A DNA stretch of 38,428 nucleotides from a virus, in the IMG/VR virus record IMGVR_UViG_3300021963_000300, positions 1 to 38,428 of that record. The stretch is one strand, 5' to 3'. Made by a program: the position numbers and the translations under genes. Each line of letters opens with the position of its first letter. Within the stretch, counting starts at the first letter, position 1. The notes below the pieces were generated by a model. The model made no database searches, was not told the origin of the DNA, and was given only the letters and a program-made list of their open reading frames with translations. This document shows, in pieces, positions 1 to 7,617 of this stretch.

Positions 1-87
1 CAGTAATTACTATTGCCTGAGAAGTCTTTTCCTAGTCCAGCATTAGATGATGTAGTCAGAGCAGAGTTATCTGTGAAAGGCAGATAG
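1..87. repeat. Terminal direct repeat, left copy (circular overlap)
   Basis: Bases 1-68 are identical to 38342-38409. Bases 69-87 align with 38410-38428 at 13 of 19 positions. The repeat lies inside one fibre gene and the reading frame is continuous across the join, so it is best read as the overlap of a circular or circularly permuted assembly. A true terminal repeat of the packaged DNA, or a second paralogous gene copy, is less likely. Confidence 0.85.
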
Positions 88-755
88 AATCCATTAGTGC
101 CGTATGTTCCTGTGTATTTCTTAGGAATCCATACACCTGTGGTTGCGGATGTTTCACCGAATGAGGATGGGGTTAGGGCTTGACCATCAATGAAGTTTAC
201 TTCAGCCATGTAGCCATCAAAATTGTTTCTTACAGTAGTTGAAGATTGTTCTGCGCCTATGTTATATAACTGTCCATTTTCATTTAAAAATTTAAATGAT
301 GAGTTTTGTGTTGGCGCAACATTAAAAGAACCAGCAGTTTGACGGACATTATTTACCCAAACTTGCAATCTATCATTAGCAGTAGCCAAAGTTGTATCAA
401 AAACGCAAAGCACATGATACCAAGATGAAGGGTCACGATATACTGCGGCAGTTGAAAAATATCCGTTAGAACCTCTTTCGCCAAAATAAAGATTTTGACC
501 ATAATATTGAATTAAAGCATACCCACTACTTTCACCAGAGCCAACTAAATCCCCATTATTAGGGTCTGTTGATTGTGTAAATTTGCCTCTTTTAATCCAT
601 GCACTATAAGTCCCTTTTTGAGCATTAGTAGGGGTAGTTGCAGTCCTGTTTAGATAAGCAGAAGCACTAGACCGAAAGCGTAGGGAGTTGGTTAGGTTAT
701 AACCACCACCTTGACCAGATGCACCAGCAAGGATATTAGAACCGATAACTGACAT
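1..755 (-). CDS. Tail fibre, LamG-like N-terminal part (partial, continues at right end)
   Basis: The ATG at 755-753 begins MSVIGSNILAGASG and runs off the left edge after 251 complete codons, ending ...SGNSNY. The last two bases plus the base at 38341 make the Trp codon that continues as WTTNNIS in the gene at the right end. Joined over the 68-bp identical overlap, the protein is 813 residues (814 codons with stop). This segment resembles a LamG/concanavalin A-like lectin fold, a sugar-binding jellyroll common in phage receptor-binding fibres: it has a WIKRG-type strand, a SSWYHVLCVFDT strand and an FDGYMAEVNFIDG strand. It starts 8 nt after the stop of the preceding fibre gene, so it belongs to the leftward late operon. 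Assignment to LamG is by motif, not by search. Confidence 0.85.
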   Translation of the reverse strand, partial: MSVIGSNILAGASGQGGGYNLTNSLRFRSSASAYLNRTATTPTNAQKGTYSAWIKRGKFTQSTDPNNGDLVGSGESSGYALIQYYGQNLYFGERGSNGYFSTAAVYRDPSSWYHVLCVFDTTLATANDRLQVWVNNVRQTAGSFNVAPTQNSSFKFLNENGQLYNIGAEQSSTTVRNNFDGYMAEVNFIDGQALTPSSFGETSATTGVWIPKKYTGTYGTNGFYLPFTDNSALTTSSNAGLGKDFSGNSNY

Positions 756-763
756 TATTAGCC

Positions 764-1696
764 TTAACTGTAGTTAGCTGTAAATACTGCATGGATAGAG
801 GTTGCTGTTCTTACTACATAATCTATTCTATCAACTGCTGCTGCTGTAGTTGAGAGTGTAGGTGCAGTACCACCAGCAAAATCAAAATTAGAACCATAGG
901 CTAGAGTTCTACTTCCTGTGCCATCTTGGGTAATAAAGATAGAACCAGACTGACCAGCAGTTAAGTTGCTAGGGTTTGCTAGTGTTCTGTTACCACCAAG
1001 TGTAACGGAGAAGTTATTAGCGACTGCAAAGTCTGGAGTAATAGTAGAGCCATCAGTCAATGCAGAGATAGCACCACGCTGTGCAGCAGTAAACGACTGT
1101 GCAGAATTTAGTACAGCAATATTAGCACCAGACAAACTTGTAAATCCTTGAATATCTGCATCCCAAGATGCTGCTGTAGTTCCAGAAGTTAAAATGCAAG
1201 TAAGCACTACTGTATATGTTGGTAATACTGTTGCTACTAAATTGCTTCCAGACGAGTTAACAGTAATATTGCCTGTAGAGTTATTATGAATTTCAAATCT
1301 TTGTCCTGCTGTTAATGTAGAGGCAACAGGTAAAACTACAGTCTGAGTTGTTGTTCCAGTAAAGAACTGTAAACAATTGCTAGAAACAGTCAGGGTTGTT
1401 GTTCCTGCTGCTGTAGCTGTTGTTGTGTATCCATTGGTAGCAATAGAGGCTGCTGCTAAAGAAGAAGCACCTGTACCACCATTTGCGACTGGCAATGTTC
1501 CTGTAACTCCAGTTGTTAGTGGTAATCCAGTTGCGTTTGTTAGAGATGTTCCTAACTCAACAACAGTACCACTTGCGTTTTTAGTATATAGTCTTTTATC
1601 GGTGACATTGACTGCTAATTCACCTTGTGTTAACGAACCAGCGGAAGGTACTGCTGAGGCAGTTGAGCTGTTCTTAGTTACGATTGTGGTTGGCAT
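764..1696 (-). CDS. Putative tail fibre protein (310 aa)
   Basis: This is a Thr/Ser/Gly/Ala-rich, Cys-poor protein with the low-complexity beta-strand character of phage fibres. The N-terminal 35 residues (VTKNSSTASAVPSAGSLTQGELAVNVTDKRLY) resemble the short start module of many fibres, followed by a TLPVANGGTG segment near residues 67-76, a motif frequent in tail fibre repeats. A second half with ...LTAGQSGSIFITQDGTG... looks like a beta-structured tip. Its ATG overlaps the stop of the collagen-like gene by one base (TAATG), so the two are translationally coupled. Its exact place on the fibre cannot be told from sequence. Confidence 0.75.
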   Translation of the reverse strand: MPTTIVTKNSSTASAVPSAGSLTQGELAVNVTDKRLYTKNASGTVVELGTSLTNATGLPLTTGVTGTLPVANGGTGASSLAAASIATNGYTTTATAAGTTTLTVSSNCLQFFTGTTTQTVVLPVASTLTAGQRFEIHNNSTGNITVNSSGSNLVATVLPTYTVVLTCILTSGTTAASWDADIQGFTSLSGANIAVLNSAQSFTAAQRGAISALTDGSTITPDFAVANNFSVTLGGNRTLANPSNLTAGQSGSIFITQDGTGSRTLAYGSNFDFAGGTAPTLSTTAAAVDRIDYVVRTATSIHAVFTANYS

Positions 1697-2586
1697 TAAT
1701 ATGTTCCTCCGTCAAGGGTTCCTGTGATTTTGCTACCTGCCAAGGAGGTTATCCATGATGGGTCAGCATATGAACCGCCTAATGCAACATAGGTGCTTGC
1801 AGCGGTTGATGATGTTAAATAACTCGATAAATCTAATGTACTCCATTGAGTAGCATAATTGGTATTTGATGATTTTACTAAATATTGTCCGGTAGTGCCT
1901 CCCGCAGGAACACCAGCACCGTCAGCACCAGCAGGACCCGTTGCACCGGTTGCTCCTGTTGGTCCTTGTGGACCTGTAGCACCTGTTGCGCCTTGTGGAC
2001 CAGTATCGCCAGTGTCGCCTTTAGCACCCTGTGGACCAGTCGCTCCCGTTGCTCCTGTGGAGCCAGTTGCGCCTGTATCGCCTTTGTCGCCTTTAGCTCC
2101 TTGTGGTCCTGTAGCGCCGGTTGCGCCTGTAGCTCCGGTTGAACCGGTAGAGCCTGTCGCACCTGTGTTGCCTCGTGGAATACCAAGAGAAACAATTAAA
2201 TCATTTGAATCGTAACTAACTGTTGCATCAGCACCAGCAGATAAAGTAGTGACTTGAAATACAACTTCATCACCAAAGTTTAAAGTTGCATCTCTTGCTG
2301 CTTCTGCGTTGGTTTCTGCTGTTTCGGCATTTGTTTCTGCAACCAAAGCAGCATCTCTTGCTGACTCAGCAGAGTTCTTTGCATTAGTTGCGGTAGTAGC
2401 AGAGCTTGATGCTGAAGACGCTGAACCACTTGCTGCACTTGCAGAACTAGATGCGGCTGTGGAGCTGTTTTGTGCTTGGTTCTTGAAGTTTTCGGCTTGT
2501 TGTGCATATCCCTGTGCAACTACGGCTTGGTTAGAAGCATCGTTTGTAGCGTCTCCTGCACCACCGGGTCCTCGATAAATTGACAA
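1696..2586 (-). CDS. Collagen-like fibre protein
   Basis: This is a 296-residue virion protein. Residues 1-35 are a short head region. Residues about 36-100 are Ala/Ser/Thr/Asn-rich with a regular helical repeat (probable trimeric coiled coil). Residues about 139-224 form an almost unbroken Gly-X-Y run of roughly 28 triplets ([19 protein letters not shown] type). The C-terminus is a small domain ending [11 protein letters not shown]. Collagen-like runs in phage fibres form rigid trimeric rods. Its neighbours are an HNH gene upstream and two further fibre genes downstream. The DGGTY ending is shared with the 89-residue protein at 31882-32151, suggesting a common tip or docking element. The opposite strand of the Gly-X-Y run is open in several frames, which is a composition artefact. 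Confidence 0.85.
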   Translation of the reverse strand: MSIYRGPGGAGDATNDASNQAVVAQGYAQQAENFKNQAQNSSTAASSSASAASGSASSASSSATTATNAKNSAESARDAALVAETNAETAETNAEAARDATLNFGDEVVFQVTTLSAGADATVSYDSNDLIVSLGIPRGNTGATGSTGSTGATGATGATGPQGAKGDKGDTGATGSTGATGATGPQGAKGDTGDTGPQGATGATGPQGPTGATGATGPAGADGAGVPAGGTTGQYLVKSSNTNYATQWSTLDLSSYLTSSTAASTYVALGGSYADPSWITSLAGSKITGTLDGGTY

Positions 2587-2595
2587 GCTATTCTC

Positions 2596-3036
2596 CTAAA
2601 CTTTATTTGATTTACTTAAATTATCTTTTGCAGATAATACTTGTAAATTCCAAGGTACATGGAGACCACACACTGTTTTTCCTCGTAAAGGAACAATATG
2701 GTCTACATGAAAGTCAATATCAGTTAATTCTTTCTGTAGTTTTGCTAACCAATATAGTGATTCAATTTGTAAATAATGCTCCTTTGTTAGCCAACTTGGT
2801 GTAGCGTTTCGTTTACTATATTTATAAGTTGCTCGTGTTGCTCGTACTTTATCTTTGTTTATAAATTGCCAGTTTTTTACTTGAATTAAAACTTTATCTT
2901 TATTCTTTTTATAATATTCTTTTCGTGCTTTTTTGTTGCAAGTTTTACAATGAAAAGTATATTTGTCTTTAGTTTGTTTTGTTTTATGAAAGTCAACTAA
3001 AGATTTATACTCTTTACATTTTGTACATTGTTTCAT
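2596..3036 (-). CDS. Free-standing HNH endonuclease (homing-type), copy 1
   Basis: This 146-residue protein starts with two Cys pairs (CTKC near residue 4 and CKTC near residue 30), a zinc-finger pattern. A very Lys-rich linker follows, then an HNH core HVDHIVPLRGKTVCGLHVPWNLQ with the paired histidines and the Asn of the beta-beta-alpha metal fold. The C-terminal third matches the HNH at 36155-36646 closely. The gene is noticeably more AT-rich than its neighbours. It sits between the capsid terminator and the fibre block, as expected of a mobile intergenic endonuclease. It probably nicks or cuts DNA at related loci; the target is unknown. Confidence 0.85.
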   Translation of the reverse strand: MKQCTKCKEYKSLVDFHKTKQTKDKYTFHCKTCNKKARKEYYKKNKDKVLIQVKNWQFINKDKVRATRATYKYSKRNATPSWLTKEHYLQIESLYWLAKLQKELTDIDFHVDHIVPLRGKTVCGLHVPWNLQVLSAKDNLSKSNKV

Positions 3037-3047
3037 AAGAACATTAT

Positions 3048-3080
3048 AAAAAGACCCCCAGCCGAAACTGGAGAGTCTTG
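3048..3080 (-). terminator. Rho-independent terminator after capsid gene (leftward)
   Basis: Read on the minus strand just after the capsid stop, AAGACTCTCCAG pairs with CTGGGGGTCTT around a TTTCGG loop (3051-3079; one mismatch and one bulge), followed by a T run TTTTTATAATG. It should end most capsid transcripts before the HNH gene. Confidence 0.75.
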
Positions 3081-3091
3081 AGATGCCTATA

Positions 3092-4048
3092 TTAGGCGTT
3101 TACAGCGAGTACGAAGCCAGCTTCTGGGCGTACAGTCTTCACACCGAACAATGTGTCGGCAGTGTAGAGCGTAGACAGATACTCTTGCTTGTACTGAGTC
3201 TGGGAACGAACACCAAGTTGCTCGGCAAATACCATAGTATCAGTATGGAACAAGAGAGCAGCTTTAACTGCGTCACCAACAGAGTTAGCTGCAGCGGTCT
3301 CAATAACAGGCATATTGCTCGATACATAAACATCGATACCATATAACTTGCCAATTTGACCGTTGTTAACACCACGACCATCAACGAAGTCAGAGCTATT
3401 GTAACGGTCAATGCCCATGATAGCGTTGCGGAGTGATGGAGGAATAGCAAACTTACGACCATCCATTGGAACATCAGCGTCGTCCATCAACTGGATGAGC
3501 TTACGGAAACCAGCATCGGTGAATACATCGGAAGTAATAACGGTGTCTTCTGCGTACAGAGTTAAACCAGTCGTTGCATCAATGTAATACGAAGTGCTAT
3601 GTGTCCAGTCAGTTCCGTCACCGTCGCCAAAGGACTTGCCTAAAGCGATGAGTGTGTCATCAACTTTCTTAGCCAAAGCGTAACCAGCATCATCAGTGTA
3701 GAACGAACGCAAAGAAGACAATGCTTGAGTCTCAACGATGTCCTCGATGAAGCGTGAATACTCGAAGTGTTGGTCGATGAGAACTTGTACTTCGCTCTCG
3801 GTGTTAGCTTGGATGGTTACTGCAGTGTTAGCTGCTTTAGCTGCTGCTACGCCACGAGTTGGCTTAGGAATATGCAGTGTGTCGCCTTTTTTGCCTTTGA
3901 AAGACATTTTACGGACGAGGTTTGCAAGAACTAAGTTTGCCTTGTAGGCAGCGATGACTTCGTCACTCCAAATCTCTGGAATAAACTTGTCTGCTGCTGT
4001 TTTGTTGACGATAGATGTACTACCGCCGGGGTATGTTACTGCTGCCAT
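3092..4048 (-). CDS. Major capsid protein
   Basis: This 318-residue protein begins MAAVTYPGGSTSIVNKTAADKF and contains FIPEIWSDEVIAAYKANLVLANLV, typical of N-terminal regions of podovirus major capsid proteins of the HK97/P22 N4-gp56-like group. Later segments include EDIVETQAL, a Gly/Asp loop (GDGDGTDW), a SSNMPVIET strand and a C-terminal TLYTADTLFGVKTVRPEAGFVL strand pattern. It lies 34 nt downstream of the scaffold-like gene in the usual head order portal-scaffold-capsid. It is followed by a strong terminator, consistent with very high expression. No Cys residues are seen. Function is assigned from fold-like segments and gene order. Confidence 0.9.
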   Translation of the reverse strand: MAAVTYPGGSTSIVNKTAADKFIPEIWSDEVIAAYKANLVLANLVRKMSFKGKKGDTLHIPKPTRGVAAAKAANTAVTIQANTESEVQVLIDQHFEYSRFIEDIVETQALSSLRSFYTDDAGYALAKKVDDTLIALGKSFGDGDGTDWTHSTSYYIDATTGLTLYAEDTVITSDVFTDAGFRKLIQLMDDADVPMDGRKFAIPPSLRNAIMGIDRYNSSDFVDGRGVNNGQIGKLYGIDVYVSSNMPVIETAAANSVGDAVKAALLFHTDTMVFAEQLGVRSQTQYKQEYLSTLYTADTLFGVKTVRPEAGFVLAVNA

Positions 4049-4082
4049 GATTAATTTCCTTTGTTAATTATTAAGTCTAAAA

Positions 4083-4904
4083 TTACTTAACTCTCCCTTC
4101 GCTATAAGCTAACAAGATTTCATCCTGCAGTGCTTCATAACGACTAGGGTCGGTAAGTTTCAATTTAATTAGGTCTGCTCGACGATATACTTTTCGGCTA
4201 CTCTCGCCAGCACCACCAACATCAACTGTAGCTGCCTTCATTGCTTGTTCTTGAGCTTTGCTTTCTACTGCTGCAGTTTGAGTCGTTTGAGTCTGCTGTT
4301 TGATTTGTTTAAGTTCTTTGTAAGTACTTAACAACTCATCAGCGGCATCAAAGTCAAATTCTGCATCAGCTTTGGCAAACAAATTCAGTCGAATCTTAGA
4401 AGACTTTACCCAATCTTGGAATCCAGTATCTTGTGCGATAGTGGTAAAATCAGGATGTTTAGCCGACAGTTGTTGTGCCGTCTTCATCTTCTTCATTTCT
4501 AATGCTGCTTGTCTAGCTTCAATTACAGCAGGATGCTTTTCTACTTGTCTGTTGACAGCCTGTTTAGGGTCTACAAAAAAGTCTTCTTCAAGCGATTCTT
4601 CAATAGGCGCTGTTTCTTTTGTTCGAGCTTCGAGTTGTTGTTTTAAAAGCTGGTCTGCAAGACTTCGTACTTCGTGAACCTCGTTTGCTTGACGACCAAT
4701 GAGCTTTTCAGCCTCTTGGTGCATCTTTGCAATTTCTGATGCTGATTTACCTCGGTACTTCTCAGGTAACTCTTCTACTGGTTCTTGCTGTTTAACTTCA
4801 GGTTGTGCATCGGTTGATGATGCCTCTGGGGTTGTAACATCTTGTACTACTTCTTGCTCGTTGCTTTCAAACAGTTCTTCTTCTTGAATAAAATTTGCTG
4901 CCAT
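4083..4904 (-). CDS. Capsid assembly scaffolding protein
   Basis: This 273-residue protein is highly charged, rich in Glu, Gln, Lys and Ala. It has an acidic N-terminus (QEEELFESNEQEVVQDV), a predicted helix/coiled-coil middle (YRGKSASEIAKMHQEAEKL; VRSLADQLLKQQLEARTKE) and a C-terminal basic/helical segment (YRRADLIKLKLTDPSRYEAL). The YRGKS.E.IAKMH.EAE signature is common to podovirus scaffold proteins. Its position immediately upstream of the capsid gene supports a role as internal scaffold that guides procapsid assembly and then leaves. It is not homologous by eye to T7 gp9, but composition and position are the same. Confidence 0.85.
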   Translation of the reverse strand: MAANFIQEEELFESNEQEVVQDVTTPEASSTDAQPEVKQQEPVEELPEKYRGKSASEIAKMHQEAEKLIGRQANEVHEVRSLADQLLKQQLEARTKETAPIEESLEEDFFVDPKQAVNRQVEKHPAVIEARQAALEMKKMKTAQQLSAKHPDFTTIAQDTGFQDWVKSSKIRLNLFAKADAEFDFDAADELLSTYKELKQIKQQTQTTQTAAVESKAQEQAMKAATVDVGGAGESSRKVYRRADLIKLKLTDPSRYEALQDEILLAYSEGRVK

Positions 4905-4970
4905 TTAAAGTCTCCTGTCACCGAATCAAGTGATTTTAGGATTAATAATCTGAGGCTCTTACGAGGTATC

Positions 4971-5201
4971 TCAGGCGTTTTGCTTTGCTTCTTGCTTCTG
5001 TTTGTCTTCGTGCCTTTTTGCCCATCTATCGTAGGCAGACACAAAAACGGGGTCAGTGCCATCTAAACTAATTCGTATAGGCGAAATAATTCGGTTAGCA
5101 TCTAAACCACATTCACAGGGAATTACTGTTGTTTTATCTCCAACAAAACTCTCTGTGATATGTCCTTCTGAACATTTAAAGTCATATAACTTCCTACTCA
5201 T
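4971..5201 (-). CDS. Small zinc-ribbon protein (FmdB-like)
   Basis: The protein is 76 residues from the ATG at 5201, MSRKLYDFKCSEGHITESF. This start is preferred over a start 48 nt upstream because it overlaps the end of the preceding gene by only 8 nt and begins exactly at the conserved domain. The pattern YDFKCSEGH...IPCECG resembles the FmdB-type zinc ribbon (Zn_ribbon_8), although the first pair reads C-x3-H and the second CxC. The C-terminus is charged (RWAKRHEDKQKQEAK). Such proteins occur between portal and scaffold genes in many aquatic podoviruses. Their job in the particle or in expression is not known. Confidence 0.75.
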   Translation of the reverse strand: MSRKLYDFKCSEGHITESFVGDKTTVIPCECGLDANRIISPIRISLDGTDPVFVSAYDRWAKRHEDKQKQEAKQNA

Positions 5202-5445
5202 TCGCCGTATCTCCCGATAAGAGCTGCTCGTAGGATTGCTCTGAAACATCTTTTAAGCTGATTAACCACTGGAGAATGTCCAGTTGTCCACGCTTTAGTT
5301 GTAAATCAGATTCATTTTGGATTGGTAATACTTGATTTAAGGAATTGAACATATTCTGTGCATCTTCCATCAAATCTAACCAACCTTGAGTCGCCATCAT
5401 TGCAAAGCGACTCTCATAGTATTCTTGTAGTTTTTTATCTATCAT
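5194..5445 (-). CDS. Hypothetical protein between portal and scaffold (83 aa)
   Basis: This is a largely alpha-helical, Gln/Leu-rich protein (MIDKKLQEYYESRFAMMATQGW at the start; LKRGQLDILQWLISLKDV in the middle). It has a good ribosome site (AAAGGACAAAGAATG on the minus strand). It is the first gene after the promoter at 5569-5597 and overlaps the zinc-ribbon gene by 8 nt. The length, helical content and place beside the portal are reminiscent of small head-completion or head-decoration accessory proteins, but no family is recognised. Confidence 0.7.
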   Translation of the reverse strand: MIDKKLQEYYESRFAMMATQGWLDLMEDAQNMFNSLNQVLPIQNESDLQLKRGQLDILQWLISLKDVSEQSYEQLLSGDTANE

Positions 5446-5536
5446 TCTTTGTCCTTTTGGAGAATGTCTTTTTTATTACTAATTTAGTATTTACATACTG
5501 TAAATTTCTTTGGGCATCGGTTTGTTTAGGCATTAA

Positions 5537-5556
5537 GTTAGTTAGCGCTTACTTAC
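5537..5556. promoter_or_regulatory. 20-bp near-palindromic operator-like box, copy 1
   Basis: GTTAGTTAGCGCTTACTTAC matches its own reverse complement at 16 of 20 positions. It lies just downstream of the leftward promoter at 5569-5597, over the start of the transcript. Two further copies occur at 9898-9917 and 9945-9964. The length and symmetry are those of a dimeric repressor site. Confidence 0.65.
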
Positions 5557-5568
5557 ATTTATAACCGC

Positions 5569-5597
5569 ATTTTACCACAACTTTATAAAAAAGTCAA
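5569..5597 (-). promoter_or_regulatory. Sigma-70-like promoter for the head genes (leftward)
   Basis: On the minus strand TTGACT (5597-5592), a 17-nt spacer and TAAAAT (5574-5569) match the sigma-70 consensus closely. Transcription would start near 5562 and run into the small gene at 5445, the zinc ribbon, scaffold and capsid genes, ending at the terminator at 3048-3080. The promoter lies in the 159-nt gap after the portal stop, and the 20-bp box follows directly. Confidence 0.75.
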
Positions 5598-5604
5598 GTG
5601 ATTT

Positions 5605-7605
5605 TTATTGGTTTCGTTGTTTTTGCATCTGTAGTTCTACAATCTTGCCTTTATTCTTAATATCAGCCTCTTTGAGCATCAATTCAGCAATCTTGGCTCT
5701 CTTTTCAAACTCAGATTCTTTGTTTTTACCATCAATGTTGGTAGAAAGTGAACTAATGACCTTGGCACGAAGCTCTTCAGGCATCAGTTGGGTCTCTACA
5801 ACGGTCTTAGCAGCCTCTGCAGAGTCTTTTTGCGCCCTAGCCTGTAACGATTGAGTCGTCGCTTGCTTCTGTTCCATATCCATCTGTAGCGCCATCTGCT
5901 GCATTTGCGCTTGTTGTGGGTCTGGTTGACTCATTTGGGTCAATGCTTGCTCCAATTCAGCCCGATTAGAGAGGCTAGAGTTACCAATAATGCCTTTAAG
6001 GATGATTGGCAGGACTGGAGTATTAGGTCCAAGAGTCTGTAACAAGCCAATAAGCTGCTGTTGTTCGTACTCACGAGCCATGATACCCAAAGTAGCGCTA
6101 GGAATAAATGTCATGTCTACAGAAGGATAACGCTCAGGGTCAAACTGCATATAACGGAAGGCTGCTTTCTTAATCAGCGGAACCATGAAGTCTTCTTGGA
6201 AGTTTGTCAGAGTCCGCTTATACTTCTTGATAATACCAGCCATTGCCATTGACATACCAGCGCCAGACGCATCACGAGAGGCTTGAGATACAACTCCTTG
6301 GCTATCAAGTGTACCAGTTGCCATTAGGAGCATACGCTCAAACTCTTTAGAGGTAGCGAAGTTCTCTGGACTGGTTTGACCGAACTTGAATGGGAATAGA
6401 ATCTCTGCTGGATTACCATTCGTGAGGATTGCTTTACCGGGCTTAACTTCAAAGCGTGAGCCACGAGGTAGACGAGTAGCATCCATTGCAATCATTGGTG
6501 CTGTAGTCAGTGCTAGACTGTCAAGGTGACTGCGTAGTTGAGCATCGATAGCCTTTTGCATATTATAGGCTTTCTCAACAGTGCCACGACCCCAGAATCT
6601 ATTAGGGACAGTGTCATCCTGATACGCCAACACAGGGCGGTCTTGCATCATGTATGGGTTCTTCTCAGCTTTGAGTAAGAGTCCATCGTTAGCGATAACG
6701 ACAATCGCCTCTACTAGACCGCTGTAGGTATCAGCAGTGCTATCTTCAGGGAAGAGGTCAACAACTTCTTCACCTTCGTTTTCTAACTGTTCTAGGTACT
6801 CTCTAGGAACTAATCCATAATATGTCAGAAGTTTGACTTTGTCATCTTGGTACTGCACAACTTCTTGGGTAACTTCTAAGTCATCATCGTTGCCAGCAGG
6901 TCCGATGTCTACCTTACGATAGATACCCTTCTCCATACCTTCAACCACTTTGTGAATAGACACAAACTTCTCAATGGCACAACCCATCGCATCGTCAATC
7001 GAGGTAGCATTGGGGTCAATGAGGAAGTTCTTAGGATTAACAGGGTTTACCTTAACGCAGAAGTATTCTCTTTCTTGTACGCCATAGGCGGCTTGTTCCA
7101 TTCCCGGCATTGGCATCGTAGCAGGAACAAACTCTTTCTCTTGCTTAACAATAATTTCACCGATACCAGTTCCGTAAATCTCTGCCATTAATTCAATCTG
7201 GTCAATAGACTTACGAATCTTATGCTTTTCTAAATCTTCTTTGAGTTGAACCTTTAGTGCCTCAACATCCATCGGATTGTTGTTGTAGTCACGAACATCG
7301 TCTTTGATGTCAAAGAACTCTCCGTTACCAAAGATAGCTTCCATGATTTCAGCGTGGCGGGTTTCTACCGCTTGCTGAGTAGCTGGAGAAATTAGACGAC
7401 TTCTCTCGGACTCTCGTGTTTTGTCTTCGTCAGCCCAGATTCCACGAAAGATTCTTTCGTACTCTTTCCAATCTTCAAGGTAGTTCTCATCACGAGAATC
7501 TCTCCATCTGTCACAATGTTGAATAACAAAGGCACAAAGCTCTTTGTCTGCTTCAGAAGGTTCTTCCCAGCTAATACCTTCGTTCATGTCCATATTTTCA
7601 GCCAT
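5605..7605 (-). CDS. Portal (head-to-tail connector) protein
   Basis: This 666-residue protein forms the dodecameric ring through which DNA enters and leaves the head. The acidic N-terminus (GISWEEPSEADKELCAF) is followed by a conserved-looking helix (DENYLEDWKEYERIFRGIW), an SRLISPATQQAVETRHAEIMEAIF segment typical of podovirus portals, NPKNFLIDPNATSIDDA, a wing region, and DRPVLAYQDDTVPNRFWGRGTVEKA. The C-terminal 120 residues are Gln/Met/Lys-rich and helical (QMQQMALQMDMEQKQATTQ), matching the barrel or crown helices. It is longer than T7 gp8 (536 residues) and not obviously close to it. It lies 12 nt after the terminase large subunit gene, as usual. Confidence 0.9.
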   Translation of the reverse strand: MAENMDMNEGISWEEPSEADKELCAFVIQHCDRWRDSRDENYLEDWKEYERIFRGIWADEDKTRESERSRLISPATQQAVETRHAEIMEAIFGNGEFFDIKDDVRDYNNNPMDVEALKVQLKEDLEKHKIRKSIDQIELMAEIYGTGIGEIIVKQEKEFVPATMPMPGMEQAAYGVQEREYFCVKVNPVNPKNFLIDPNATSIDDAMGCAIEKFVSIHKVVEGMEKGIYRKVDIGPAGNDDDLEVTQEVVQYQDDKVKLLTYYGLVPREYLEQLENEGEEVVDLFPEDSTADTYSGLVEAIVVIANDGLLLKAEKNPYMMQDRPVLAYQDDTVPNRFWGRGTVEKAYNMQKAIDAQLRSHLDSLALTTAPMIAMDATRLPRGSRFEVKPGKAILTNGNPAEILFPFKFGQTSPENFATSKEFERMLLMATGTLDSQGVVSQASRDASGAGMSMAMAGIIKKYKRTLTNFQEDFMVPLIKKAAFRYMQFDPERYPSVDMTFIPSATLGIMAREYEQQQLIGLLQTLGPNTPVLPIILKGIIGNSSLSNRAELEQALTQMSQPDPQQAQMQQMALQMDMEQKQATTQSLQARAQKDSAEAAKTVVETQLMPEELRAKVISSLSTNIDGKNKESEFEKRAKIAELMLKEADIKNKGKIVELQMQKQRNQ

Positions 7606-7617
7606 TTTAGTCCTTTA

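Noticed and set aside
1859-2215. Long rightward open frames rich in Pro, Val, Ser and Cys
   Set aside because: They are the reverse strand of the Gly-X-Y repeats of the collagen-like fibre; the regular codons keep several frames open.
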